A stretch of DNA of 64,000 nt from Microplitis mediator. Its lineage: Eukaryota; Arthropoda; Insecta; Hymenoptera; Braconidae. A program made the translations under genes and the position numbers. The stretch is taken from contig NC_079976.1 in assembly GCF_029852145.1 (NCBI RefSeq), positions 24,082,924 through 24,146,923 on the forward strand, read 5' to 3'. Below the pieces are notes generated by a model that was not told where the DNA came from, did no database searches, and saw nothing but the letters and a program-made list of their open reading frames with translations. This document shows, in pieces, positions 45,501-60,000 of this stretch; position 1 is the stretch's first letter; every line of letters begins with the position of its first letter.

Positions 45501-48500
45501 TAGGTCTCCCCCATTTGAAATTGACTAAAAAATACATTTCTGTGAGTCACCCCGTAAGAATCGCCTACTTTATGGCATGAACTTTATTTTAAACTCGACA
45601 ACACATGAAACTCGAATTTCCATAGTGATTTCGCGATTTTATTCCAAAGTAATGGTAAAGTTGTAGGTCTCCCCCATTTGAAATTGACTAAAAAATACAT
45701 TTCTGTGAGTCACCCCGTGAGAATCGCCTACTTTGTGGCATGAACATTATTTTAAACTCGACAACACATGAAACTCGAATTTCCATAGTGATTTCGCGAT
45801 TTTATTCCAAAGTAATGGTAAAGTTGTAGGTCTCCCCCATTTGAAATTGACTAAAAAATACATTTCTGTGAGTCACCCCGTAAGAATCGCCTACTTTATG
45901 GCATGAACTTTATTTTAAACTCGACAACACATGAAACTCGAATTTCCATAGTGATTTCGCGATTTTATTCCAAAGTAATGGTAAAGTTGTAGGTCTCCCC
46001 CATTTGAAATTGACTAAAAAATACATTTCTGTGAGTCACCCCGTGAGAATCGCCTACTTTGTGGCATGAACATTATTTTAAACTCGACAACACATGAAAC
46101 TCGAATTTCCATAGTGATTTCGCGATTTTATTCCAAAGTAATGGTAAAGTTGTAGGTCTCCCCCATTTGAAATTGACTAAAAAATACATTTCTGTGAGTC
46201 ACCCCGTAAGAATCGCCTACTTTATGGCATGAACTTTATTTTAAACTCGACAACACATGAAACTCGAATTTCCATAGTGATTTCGCGATTTTATTCCAAA
46301 GTAATGGTAAAGTTGTAGGTCTCCCCCATTTGAAATTGACTAAAAAATACATTTCTGTGAGTCACCCCGTAAGAATCGCCTACTTTATGGCATGAACTTT
46401 ATTTTAAACTCGACAACACATGAAACTCGAATTTCCATAGTGATTTCGCGATTTTATTCCAAAGTAATGGTAAAGTTGTAGGTCTCCCCCATTTGAAATT
46501 GACTAAAAAATACATTTCTGTGAGTCACCCCGTGAGAATCGCCTACTTTGTGGCATGAACATTATTTTAAACTCGACAACACATGAAACTCGAATTTCCA
46601 TAGTGATTTCGCGATTTTATTCCAAAGTAATGGTAAAGTTGTAGGTCTCCCCCATTTAAAATTGACTAAAAAATACATTTCTGTGAGTCACCCCGTAAGA
46701 ATCGCCTACTTTATGGCATGAACTTTATTTTAAACTCGACAACACATGAAACTCGAATTTCCATAGTGATTTCGCGATTTTATTCCAAAGTAATGGTAAA
46801 GTTGTAGGTCTCCCCCATTTAAAATTGACTAAAAAATACATTTCTGTGAGTCACCCTGTAAGAATCGCCTACTTTATGGCATGAACTTTATTTTAAACTC
46901 GACAACACATGAAACTCGAATTTCCATAGTGATTTCGCGATTTTATTCCAAAGTAATGGTAAAGTTGTAGGTCTCCCCCATTTGAAATTGACTAAAAAAT
47001 ACATTTCTGTGAGTCACCCCGTGAGAATCGCCTACTTTGTGGCATGAACGTTATTTTAAACTCGACAACACATGAAACTCGAATTTCCATAGTGATTTCG
47101 CGATTTTATTCCAAAGTAATGGTAAAGTTGTAGGTCTCCCCCATTTGAAATTGACTAAAAAATACATTTCTGTGAGTCACCCCGTGAGAATCGCCTACTT
47201 TGTGGCATGAACATTATTTTAAACTCGACAACACATGAAACTCGAATTTCCATAGTGATTTCGCGATTTTATTCCAAAGTAATGGTAAAGTTGTAGGTCT
47301 CCCCCATTTAAAATTGACTAAAAAATACATTTCTGTGAGTCACCCTGTAAGAATCGCCTACTTTATGGCATGAACTTTATTTTAAACTCGACAACACATG
47401 AAACTCGAATTTCCATAGTGATTTCGCGATTTTATTCCAAAGTAATGGTAAAGTTGTAGGTCTCCCCCATTTGAAATTGACTAAAAAATACATTTCTGTG
47501 AGTCACCCCGTAAGAATCGCCTACTTTGTGGCATGAACGTTATTTTAAACTCGACAACACATGAAACTCGAATTTCCATAGTGATTTCGCGATTTTATTC
47601 CAAAGTAATGGTAAAGTTGTAGGTCTCCCCCATTTGAAATTGACTAAAAAATACATTTCTGTGAGTCACCCCGTGAGAATCGCCTACTTTGTGGCATGAA
47701 CATTATTTTAAACTCGACAACACATGAAACTCGAATTTCCATAGTGATTTCGCGATTTTATTCCAAAGTAATGGTAAAGTTGTAGGTCTCCCCCATTTAA
47801 AATTGACTAAAAAATACATTTCTGTGAGTCACCCCGTAAGAATCGCCTACTTTATGGCATGAACTTTATTTTAAACTCGACAACACATGAAACTCGAATT
47901 TCCATAGTGATTTCGCGATTTTATTCCAAAGTAATGGTAAAGTTGTAGGTCTCCCCCATTTGAAATTGACTAAAAAATACATTTCTGTGAGTCACCCCGT
48001 AAGAATCGCCTACTTTATGGCATGAACTTTATTTTAAACTCGACAACACATGAAACTCGAATTTCCATAGTGATTTCGCGATTTTATTCCAAAGTAATGG
48101 TAAAGTTGTAGGTCTCCCCCATTTGAAATTGACTAAAAAATACATTTCTGTGAGTCACCCCGTAAGAATCGCCTACTTTATGGCATGAACTTTATTTTAA
48201 ACTCGACAACACATGAAACTCGAATTTCCATAGTGATTTCGCGATTTTATTCCAAAGTAATGGTAAAGTTGTAGGTCTCCCCCATTTGAAATTGACTAAA
48301 AAATACATTTCTGTGAGTCACCCCGTAAGAATCGCCTACTTTATGGCATGAACGTTATTTTAAACTCGACAACACATGAAACTCGAATTTCCATAGTGAT
48401 TTCGCGATTTTATTCCAAAGTACCAAGATTTGAAAAATAATAGTAAAGTTGTAGGTCTCCCCCATTTGAAATTGACTAAAAAATACATTTCTGTGAGTCA

Positions 48501-50470
48501 CCCCGTAAGAATCGCCTACTTTATGGCATGAACTTTATTTTAAACTCGACAACACATGAAACTCGAATTTCCATAGTGATTTCGCGATTTTATTCCAAAG
48601 TAATGGTAAAGTTGTAGGTCTCCCCCATTTAAAATTGACTAAAAAATACATTTCTGTGAGTCACCCCGTAAGAATCGCCTACTTTATGGCATGAACTTTA
48701 TTTTAAACTCGACAACACATGAAACTCGAATTTCCATAGTGATTTCGCGATTTTATTCCAAAGTAATGGTAAAGTTGTAGGTCTCCCCCATTTAAAATTG
48801 ACTAAAAAATACATTTCTGTGAGTCACCCCGTAAGAATCGCCTACTTTATGGCATGAACTTTATTTTAAACTCGACAACACATGAAACTCGAATTTCCAT
48901 AGTGATTTCGCGATTTTATTCCAAAGTAATGGTAAAGTTGTAGGTCTCCCCCATTTGAAATTGACTAAAAAATTCATTTCTGAGAGTCACCCCCTGAGAA
49001 TCACCTACTTTGTGGCATGAACGTTATTTTAAACTCGACAACACATGAAACTCGAATTTCCATAGTGATTTCGCGATTTTATTCCAAAGTAATGGTAAAG
49101 TTGTAGGTCTCCCCCATTTGAAATTGACTAAAAAATACATTTCTGTGAGTCACCCCGTAAGAATCGCCTACTTTATGGCATGAACTTTATTTTAAACTCG
49201 ACAACACATGAAACTCGAATTTCCATAGTGATTTCGCGATTTTATTCCAAAGTACCAAGATTTGAAAAATAATAGTAAAGTTTTAGGTCTCCCCCATTTG
49301 AAATTGACTAAAAAATACATTTCTGTGAGTCACCCCGTAAGAATCGCCTACTTTATGGCATGAACTTTATTTTAAACTCGACAACACATGAAACTCGAAT
49401 TTCCATAGTGATTTCGCGATTTTATTCCAAAGTACCAAGATTTGAAAAATAATAGTAAAGTTTTAGGTCTCCCCCATTTGAAATTGACTAAAAAATTCAT
49501 TTCTGAGAGTCACCCCGTGAGAATCGCCTACTTTGTGGCATGAACTTTATTTTAAACTCGACAACACATGAAACTCGAATTTCCATAGTGATTTCGCGAT
49601 TTTATTCCAAAGTAATGGTAAAGTTGTAGGTCTCCCCCATTTGAAATTGACTAAAAAATACGTTTCTGTGAGTCACCCCGTGAGAATCGCCTACTTTGTG
49701 GCATGAACTTTATTTTAAACTCGACAACACATGAAACTCGAATTTCCATAGTGATTTCGCGATTTTATTCCAAAGTAATGGTAAAGTTGTAGGTCTCCCC
49801 CATTTGAAATTGACTAAAAAATACGTTTCTGTGAGTCACCCCGTGAGAATCGCCTACTTTGTGGCATGAACTTTATTTTAAACTCGACAACACATGAAAC
49901 TCGAATTTCCATAGTGACTTCGCGATTTTATTCCAAAGTAATGGTAAAGTTGTAGGTCTCCCCCGTTTGAAATTGACTAAAAAATACGTTTCTGTGAGTC
50001 ACCCCGTGAGAATCGCCTACTTTGTGGCATGAACTTTATTTTAAACTCGACAACACATGAAACTCGAATTTCCATAGTGACTTCGCGATTTTATTCCAAA
50101 GTAATGGTAAAGTTGTAGGTCTCCCCCATTTGAAATTGACTAAAAAATACGTTTCTGTGAGTCACCCCGTAAGAATCACCTACTTTGTGGCATGAACTTT
50201 ATTTTAAACTCGACAACACATGAAACTCGAATTTCCATAGTGATTTCGCAATTTTATTCCAAAGTAATGGTAAAGTTGTAGGTCTCCCCCATTTGAAATT
50301 GACTAAAAAATACATTTCTGTGAGTCACCCCGTAAGAATCGCCTACTTTATGGCATGAACTTTCTTTTAAACTCGACAACACATGAAACTCGAATTTCCA
50401 TAGTGATTTCGCGATTTTATTCCAAAGTAATGGTAAAGTTGTAGGTCTCCCCCATTTGAAATTGACTAAA
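39600..50470. repeat. 7386-bp-spaced segmental duplication within the array (45 monomers)
   Basis: Landmarks at about 39.6-43.1 kb reappear 7386 bp later. They include long monomers (41041, 41873, 42053 and 48427, 49259, 49439), the CCCCCTGAGAATC variant (41608 and 48994) and GAACGTT (40152, 40967 and 47538, 48353). 7386 equals 45 monomers of which three are long. After about 42.2 kb the offset becomes 7223, meaning one monomer was lost from the right copy. Confidence 0.78.
43435..48000. repeat. 2445-bp higher-order duplication (15 monomers)
   Basis: The private variants CACCCTGTAAG (44411, 44900 and 46856, 47345) and GAACGTTATT (44604, 45093 and 47049, 47538) recur at exactly 2445 bp, which is 15 x 163. 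The match covers roughly 43435-45650 and 45880-48095. Confidence 0.75.
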
Positions 50471-51996
50471 AAATACATTTCTGAGAGTCACCCCGTGAGA
50501 ATCGCCTACTTTGTGGCATGAACTTTATTTTAAACTCGACAACACATGAAACTCGAATTTCCATAGTGACTTCGCGATTTTATTCCAAAGTAATGGTAAA
50601 GTTGTAGGTCTCCCCCGTTTGAAATTGACTAAAAAATACGTTTCTGTGAGTCACCCCGTGAGAATCGCCTACTTTGTGGCATGAACTTTATTTTAAACTC
50701 GACAACACATGAAACTCGAATTTCCATAGTGACTTCGCGATTTTATTCCAAAGTAATGGTAAAGTTGTAGGTCTCCCCCATTTGAAATTGACTAAAAAAT
50801 ACGTTTCTGTGAGTCACCCCGTGAGAATCGCCTACTTTGTGGCATGAACTTTATTTTAAACTCGACAACACATGAAACTCGAATTTCCATAGTGACTTCG
50901 CGATTTTATTCCAAAGTAATGGTAAAGTTGTAGGTCTCCCCCATTTGAAATTGACTAAAAAATACGTTTCTGTGAGTCACCCCGTAAGAATCACCTACTT
51001 TGTGGCATGAACTTTATTTTAAACTCGACAACACATGAAACTCGAATTTCCATAGTGACTTCGAGATTTTATTCCAAAGTAATGGTAAAGTTGTAGGTCT
51101 CCCCCATTTGAAATTGACTAAAAAATACGTTTCTGTGAGTCACCCCGTAAGAATCACCTACTTTGTGGCATGAACTTTATTTTAAACTCGACAACACATG
51201 AAACTCGAATTTCCATAGTGACTTCGAGATTTTATTCCAAAGTAATGGTAAAGTTGTAGGTCTCCCCCATTTGAAATTGACTAAAAAATACGTTTCTGTG
51301 AGTCACCCCGTAAGAATCACCTACTTTGTGGCATGAACTTTATTTTAAACTCGACAACACATGAAACTCGAATTTCCATAGTGACTTCGAGATTTTATTC
51401 CAAAGTAATGGTAAAGTTGTAGGTCTCCCCCATTTGAAATTGACTAAAAAATACGTTTCTGTGAGTCACCCCGTAAGAATCACCTACTTTGTGGCATGAA
51501 CTTTATTTTAAACTCGACAACACATGAAACTCGAATTTCCATAGTGACTTCGCGATTTTATTCCAAAGTAATGGTAAAGTTGTAGGTCTCCCCCATTTGA
51601 AATTGACTAAAAAATACGTTTCTGTGAGTCACCCCGTAAGAATCACCTACTTTGTGGCATGAACTTTATTTTAAACTCGACAACACATGAAACTCGAATT
51701 TCCATAGTGACTTCGAGATTTTATTCCAAAGTAATGGTAAAGTTGTAGGTCTCCCCCATTTGAAATTGACTAAAAAATACGTTTCTGTGAGTCACCCCGT
51801 AAGAATCACCTACTTTGTGGCATGAACTTTATTTTAAACTCGACAACACATGAAACTCGAATTTCCATAGTGACTTCGCGATTTTATTCCAAAGTAATGG
51901 TAAAGTTGTAGGTCTCCCCCATTTGAAATTGACTAAAAAAAACATTTCTGAGAGTCACCCCGTGAGAATCGCCTACTTTGTGGCATGAACATTATT

Positions 51997-53300
51997 TTAA
52001 ACTCGACAACACATGAAACTCGAATTTCCATAGTGATTTCGAGATTTTATTCCAAAGTAATGGTAAAGTTGTAGGTCTCCCCCATTTGAAATTGACTGAA
52101 AAATACATTTCTGTGAGTCACCCCGTAAGAATCGCCTACTTTGTGGCATGAACATTATTTTAAACTCGACAACACATGAAACTCGAATTTCCATAGTGAT
52201 TTCGAGATTTTATTCCAAAGTAATGGTAAAGTTGTAGGTCTCCCCCATTTGAAATTGACTGAAAAATACATTTCTGTGAGTCACCCCGTGAGAATCGCCT
52301 ACTTTGTGGCATGAACATTATTTTAAACTCGACAACACATGAAACTCGAATTTCCATAGTGATTTCGAGATTTTGTTCCAAAGTAATGGTAAAGTTGTAG
52401 GTCTCCCCCATTTGAAATTGCCTAAAAAATACGTTTCTGTGAGTCACCCCGTAAGAATCACCTACTTTGTGGCATGAATATTATCTTAAACTCGACAACA
52501 CATGAAACTCGAATTTCCATAGTGATTTCGAGATTTTATTCCAAAGTAATGGTAAAGTTGTAGGTCTCCCCCATTTGAAATTGCCTAAAAAATACGTTTC
52601 TGTGAGTCACCCCGTAAGAATCACCTACGTTGTGGCATGAACTTTATTTTAAACTCGACAACACATGAAACTCGAATTTCCATAGTGATTTCGAGATTTT
52701 ATTCCAAAGTAATGGTAAAGTTGTAGGTCTCCCCCATTTGAAATTGACTGAAAAATACATTTCTGTGAGTCACCCCGTAAGAATCGCCTACTTTGTGGCA
52801 TGAACATTATTTTAAACTCGACAACACATGAAACTCGAATTTCCATAGTGATTTCGAGATTTTATTCCAAAGTAATGGTAAAGTTGTAGGTCTCCCCCAT
52901 TTGAAATTGACTGAAAAATACATTTCTGTGAGTCACCCCGTGAGAATCGCCTACTTTGTGGCATGAACATTATTTTAAACTCGACAACACATGAAACTCG
53001 AATTTCCATAGTGATTTCGAGATTTTGTTCCAAAGTAATGGTAAAGTTGTAGGTCTCCCCCATTTGAAATTGCCTAAAAAATACGTTTCTGTGAGTCACC
53101 CCGTAAGAATCACCTACTTTGTGGCATGAATATTATCTTAAACTCGACAACACATGAAACTCGAATTTCCATAGTGATTTCGAGATTTTATTCCAAAGTA
53201 ATGGTAAAGTTGTAGGTCTCCCCCATTTGAAATTGCCTAAAAAATACGTTTCTGTGAGTCACCCCGTAAGAATCACCTACGTTGTGGCATGAACTTTATT
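51997..53300. repeat. 652-bp higher-order repeat (4 monomers), two copies
   Basis: The single-copy variant GAGATTTTGTTCC at about 52366 recurs 652 bp later (4 x 163), together with the CTACGTTGTGGC and AATATTATCTTAAACTC variants. The two copies appear identical over their length. Confidence 0.75.
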
Positions 53301-56300
53301 TTAAACTCGACAACACATGAAACTCGAATTTCCATAGTGATTTCGCGATTTTATTCCAAAGTAATGGTAAAGTTGTAGGTCTCCCCCATTTGAAATTGAC
53401 TAAAAAATACATTTCTGTGAGTCACCCCGTGAGAATCGCCTACTTTGTGGCATGAACATTATTTTAAACTCGACAACACATGAAACTCGAATTTCCATAG
53501 TGATTTCGAGATTTCATTCCAACGTAATGGTAAAGTTGTAGGTCTCCCCCATTTGAAATTGACTAAAAAATACATTTCTGTGAGTCACCCCGTGAGAATC
53601 GCCTACTTTGTGGCATGAACATTATTTTAAACTCGACAACACATGAAACTCGAATTTCCATAGTGATTTCGCGATTTTATTCCAAAGTAATGGTAAAGTT
53701 GTAGGTCTCCCCCATTTGAAATTGACTAAAAAATACATTTCTGTGAGTCACCCCGTGAGAATCGCCTACTTTGTGGCATGAACATTATTTTAAACTCGAC
53801 AACACATGAAACTCGAATTTCCATAGTGATTTCGCGATTTTATTCCAAAGTAATGGTAAAGTTGTAGGTCTCCCCCATTTGAAATTGACTAAAAAATACA
53901 TTTCTGTGAGTCACCCCGTAAGAATCGCCTACTTTATGGCATGAACTTTATTTTAAACTCGACAACACATGAAACTCGAATTTCCATAGTGATTTCGCGA
54001 TTTTATTCCAAAGTAATGGTAAAGTTGTAGGTCTCCTCCATTTGAAATTGACTAAAAAATACATTTCTGTGAGTCACCCCGTGAGAATCGCCTACTTTGT
54101 GGCATGAACTTTATTTTAAACTCGACAACACATGAAACTCGAATTTCCATAGTGATTTCGCGATTTTATTCCAAAGTAATGGTAAAGTTGTAGGTCTCCC
54201 CCATTTGAAATTGACTAAAAAATACATTTCTGTGAGTCACCCCGTGAGAATCGCCTACTTTGTGGCATGAACTTTATTTTAAACTCGACAACACATGAAA
54301 CTCGAATTTCCATAGTGATTTCGCGATTTTATTCGAAAGTACCAAGATTTGAAAAATAATAGTAAAGTTGTAGGTCTCCCCCATTTGAAATTGACTGAAA
54401 AATTCATTTCTGAGAGTCACCCCGTGAGAATCGCCTACTTTGTGGCATGAACTTTATTTTAAACTCGACAACACTTGAAACTCGAATTTCCATAGTGATT
54501 TCGCGATTTTATTCCAATGTAATGGTAAAGTTGTAGGTCTCCCCCATTTGAAATTGACTAAAAAATACATTTCTGTGAGTCACCCCGTGAGAATCGCCTA
54601 CTTTGTGGCATGAACATTATTTTAAACTCGACAACACATGAAACTCGAATTTCCATAGTGATTTCGCGATTTTATTCCAAAGTAATGGTAAAGTTGTAGG
54701 TCTCCCCCATTTGAAATTGACTAAAAAATACATTTCTGTGAGTCACCCCGTGAGAATCGCCTACTTTGTGGCATGAACATTATTTTAAACTCGACAACAC
54801 ATGAAACTCGAATTTCCATAGTGATTTCGCGATTTTATTCCAATGTAATGGTAAAGTTGTAGGTCTCCCCCATTTGAAATTGACTAAAAAATACATTTCT
54901 GTGAGTCACCCCGTGAGAATCGCCTACTTTGTGGCATGAACATTATTTTAAACTCGACAACACATGAAACTCGAATTTCCATAGTGATTTCGCGATTTTA
55001 TTCCAATGTAATGGTAAAGTTGTAGGTCTCCCCCATTTGAAATTGACTAAAAAATACATTTCTGTGAGTCACCCCGTGAGAATCGCCTACTTTGTGGCAT
55101 GAACTTTATTTTAAACTCGACAACACATGAAACTCGAATTTCCATAGTGATTTCGCGATTTTATTCCAAAGTAATGGTAAAGTTGTAGGTCTCCCCCATT
55201 TGAAATTGACTAAAAAATACATTTCTGTGAGTCACCCCGTGAGAATCGCCTACTTTGTGGCATGAACATTATTTTAAACTCGACAACACATGAAACTCGA
55301 ATTTCCATAGTGATTTCGCGATTTTATTCCAATGTAATGGTAAAGTTGTAGGTCTCCCCCATTTGAAATTGCCTAAAAAATACGTTTCTGTGAGTCACCC
55401 CGTAAGAATCACCTACTTTGTGGCATGAATATTATCTTAAACTCGACAACACATGAAACTCGAATTTCCATAGTGATTTCGAGATTTTATTCCAAAGTAA
55501 TGGTAAAGTTGTAGGTCTCCCCCATTTGAAATTGCCTAAAAAATACGTTTCTGTGAGTCACCCCGTAAGAATCACCTACTTTGTGGCATGAATATTATCT
55601 TAAACTCGACAACACATGAAACTCGAATTTCCATAGTGATTTCGCGATTTTATTCCAAAGTACCAAGATTTCAAAAATAACGGTAAAGTTGTAGGTCTCC
55701 CCCATTTGAAATTGACTAAAAAATACATTTCTGTGAGTCACCCCGTGAGAATCGCCTACTTTGTGGCATGAACATTATTTTAAACTCGACAACACATGAA
55801 ACTCGAATTTCCATAGTGATTTCGAGATTTTATTCCAAAGTAATGGTAAAGTTGTAGGTCTCCCCCATTTGAAATTGACTAAAAAATACATTTCTGTGAG
55901 TCACCCCGTGAGAATCGCCTACTTTGTGGCATGAACATTATTTTAAACTCGACAACACATGAAACTCGAATTTCCATAGTGATTTCGCGATTTTATTCCA
56001 AAGTACCAAGATTTCAAAAATAACGGTAAAGTTGTAGGTCTCCCCCATTTGAAATTGACTAAAAAATACATTTCTGTGAGTCACCCCGTGAGAATCGCCT
56101 ACTTTGTGGCATGAACATTATTTTAAACTCGACAACACATGAAACTCGAATTTCCATAGTGATTTCGAGATTTTATTCCAAAGTAATGGTAAAGTTGTAG
56201 GTCTCCCCCATTTGAAATTGACTAAAAAATACATTTCTGTGAGTCACCCCGTGAGAATCGCCTACTTTGTGGCATGAACATTATTTTAAACTCGACAACA

Positions 56301-57021
56301 CATGAAACTCGAATTTCCATAGTGATTTCGAGATTTTATTCCAAAGTAATGGTAAAGTTGTAGGTCTCCCCCATTTGAAATTGACTAAAAAATACATTTC
56401 TGTGAGTCACCCCGTGAGAATCGCCTACTTTGTGGCATGAACATTATCTTAAACTCGACAACACATGAAACTCGAATTTCCATAGTGATTTCGCGATTTT
56501 ATTCCAAAGTACCAAGATTTCAAAAATAACGGTAAAGTTGTAGGTCTCCCCCATTTGAAATTGACTAAAAAATACATTTCTGTGAGTCACCCCGTGAGAA
56601 TCGCCTACTTTGTGGCATGAACATTATTTTAAACTCGACAACACATGAAACTCGAATTTCCATAGTGATTTCGAGATTTTATTCCAAAGTAATGGTAAAG
56701 TTGTAGGTCTCCCCCATTTGAAATTGACTAAAAAATACATTTCTGTGAGTCACCCCGTGAGAATCGCCTACTTTGTGGCATGAACATTATTTTAAACTCG
56801 ACAACACATGAAACTCGAATTTCCATAGTGATTTCGAGATTTTATTCCAAAGTAATGGTAAAGTTGTAGGTCTCCCCCATTTGAAATTGCCTAAAAAATA
56901 CGTTTCTGTGAGTCACCCCGTAAGAATCACCTACTTTGTGGCATGAATATTATCTTAAACTCGACAACACATGAAACTCGAATTTCCATAGTGATTTCGC
57001 GATTTTATTCCAAAGTACCAA

Positions 57022-60000
57022 GATTTCAAAAATAACGGTAAAGTTGTAGGTCTCCCTCATTTGAAATTGACTAAAAAATACATTTCTGTGAGTCACCCCG
57101 TGAGAATCGCCTACTTTGTGGCATGAACATTATTTTAAACTCGACAACACATAAAACTCGAATTTCCATAGTGATTTCGAGATTTTATTCCAAAGTAATG
57201 GTAAAGTTGTAGGTCTCCCCCATTTGAAATTGACTAAAAAATACATTTCTGTGAGTCACCCCGTGAGAATCGCCTACTTTGTGGCATGAACATTATTTTA
57301 AACTCGACAACACATGAAACTCGAATTTCCATAGTGATTTCGCGATTTTATTCCAAAGTACCAAGATTTCAAAAATAACGGTAAAGTTGTAGGTCTCCCC
57401 CATTTGAAATTGACTAAAAAATACATTTCTGTGAGTCACCCCGTGAGAATCGCCTACTTTGTGGCATGAACATTATTTTAAACTCGACAACACATGAAAC
57501 TCGAATTTCCATAGTGATTTCGAGATTTTATTCCAAAGTAATGGTAAAGTTGTAGGTCTCCCCCATTTGAAATTGACTAAAAAATACATTTCTGTGAGTC
57601 ACCCCGTGAGAATCGCCTACTTTGTGGCATGAACATTATTTTAAACTCGACAACACATGAAACTCGAATTTCCATAGTGATTTCGAGATTTTATTCCAAA
57701 GTAATGGTAAAGTTGTAGGTCTCCCCCATTTGAAATTGACTAAAAAATACATTTCTGTGAGTCACCCCGTGAGAATCGCCTACTTTGTGGCATGAACATT
57801 ATTTTAAACTCGACAACACATGAAACTCGAATTTCCATAGTGATTTCGAGATTTTATTCCAAAGTAATGGTAAAGTTGTAGGTCTCCCCCATTTGAAATT
57901 GCCTAAAAAATACGTTTCTGTGAGTCACCCCGTGAGAATCGCCTACTTTGTGGCATGAACATTATTTTAAACTCGACAACACATGAAACTCGAATTTCCA
58001 TAGTGATTTCGAGATTTTATTCCAAAGTAATGGTAAAGTTGTAGGTCTCCCCCATTTGAAATTGACTAAAAAATACATTTCTGTGAGTCACCCCGTGAGA
58101 ATCGCCTACTTTGTGGCATGAACATTATTTTAAACTCGACAACACATGAAACTCGAATTTCCATAGTGATTTCGAGATTTTATTCCAAAGTAATGGTAAA
58201 GTTGTAGGTCTCCCCCATTTGAAATTGCCTAAAAAATACGTTTCTGTGAGTCACCCCGTGAGAATCGCCTACTTTGTGGCATGAACATTATTTTAAACTC
58301 GACAACACATGAAACTCGAATTTCCATAGTGATTTCGAGATTTTATTCCAAAGTAATGGTAAAGTTGTAGGTCTCCCCCATTTGAAATTGCCTAAAAAAT
58401 ACGTTTCTGTGAGTCACCCCGTAAGAATCACCTACTTTGTGGCATGAATATTATCTTAAACTCGACAACACATGAAACTCGAATTTCCATAGTGATTTCG
58501 CGATTTTATTCCAAAGTACCAAGATTTCAAAAATAACGGTAAAGTTGTAGGTCTCCCTCATTTGAAATTGACTAAAAAATACATTTCTGTGAGTCACCCC
58601 GTGAGAATCGCCTACTTTGTGGCATGAACATTATTTTAAACTCGACAACACATAAAACTCGAATTTCCATAGTGATTTCGAGATTTTATTCCAAAGTAAT
58701 GGTAAAGTTGTAGGTCTCCCCCATTTGAAATTGACTAAAAAATACATTTCTGTGAGTCACCCCGTGAGAATCGCCTACTTTGTGGCATGAACATTATTTT
58801 AAACTCGACAACACATGAAACTCGAATTTCCATAGTGATTTCGCGATTTTATTCCAAAGTACCAAGATTTCAAAAATAACGGTAAAGTTGTAGGTCTCCC
58901 CCATTTGAAATTGACTAAAAAATACATTTCTGTGAGTCACCCCGTGAGAATCGCCTACTTTGTGGCATGAACATTATTTTAAACTCGACAACACATGAAA
59001 CTCGAATTTCCATAGTGATTTCGAGATTTTATTCCAAAGTAATGGTAAAGTTGTAGGTCTCCCCCATTTGAAATTGACTAAAAAATACATTTCTGTGAGT
59101 CACCCCGTGAGAATCGCCTACTTTGTGGCATGAACATTATTTTAAACTCGACAACACATGAAACTCGAATTTCCATAGTGATTTCGAGATTTTATTCCAA
59201 AGTAATGGTAAAGTTGTAGGTCTCCCCCATTTGAAATTGACTAAAAAATACATTTCTGTGAGTCACCCCGTGAGAATCGCCTACTTTGTGGCATGAACAT
59301 TATTTTAAACTCGACAACACATGAAACTCGAATTTCCATAGTGATTTCGAGATTTTATTCCAAAGTAATGGTAAAGTTGTAGGTCTCCCCCATTTGAAAT
59401 TGCCTAAAAAATACGTTTCTGTGAGTCACCCCGTGAGAATCGCCTACTTTGTGGCATGAACATTATTTTAAACTCGACAACACATGAAACTCGAATTTCC
59501 ATAGTGATTTCGAGATTTTATTCCAAAGTAATGGTAAAGTTGTAGGTCTCCCCCATTTGAAATTGACTAAAAAATACATTTCTGTGAGTCACCCCGTGAG
59601 AATCGCCTACTTTGTGGCATGAACATTATTTTAAACTCGACAACACATGAAACTCGAATTTCCATAGTGATTTCGAGATTTTATTCCAAAGTAATGGTAA
59701 AGTTGTAGGTCTCCCCCATTTGAAATTGCCTAAAAAATACGTTTCTGTGAGTCACCCCGTGAGAATCGCCTACTTTGTGGCATGAACATTATTTTAAACT
59801 CGACAACACATGAAACTCGAATTTCCATAGTGATTTCGAGATTTTATTCCAAAGTAATGGTAAAGTTGTAGGTCTCCCCCATTTGAAATTGCCTAAAAAA
59901 TACGTTTCTGTGAGTCACCCCGTAAGAATCACCTACTTTGTGGCATGAATATTATCTTAAACTCGACAACACATGAAACTCGAATTTCCATAGTGATTTC

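Noticed and set aside
50254..53099. Open reading frames of 65-95 codons on the minus strand in the satellite
   Set aside because: They are read-through of the tandem monomer. The 163-bp unit is not a multiple of three, the frames repeat with the satellite, and no start context or domain is present.
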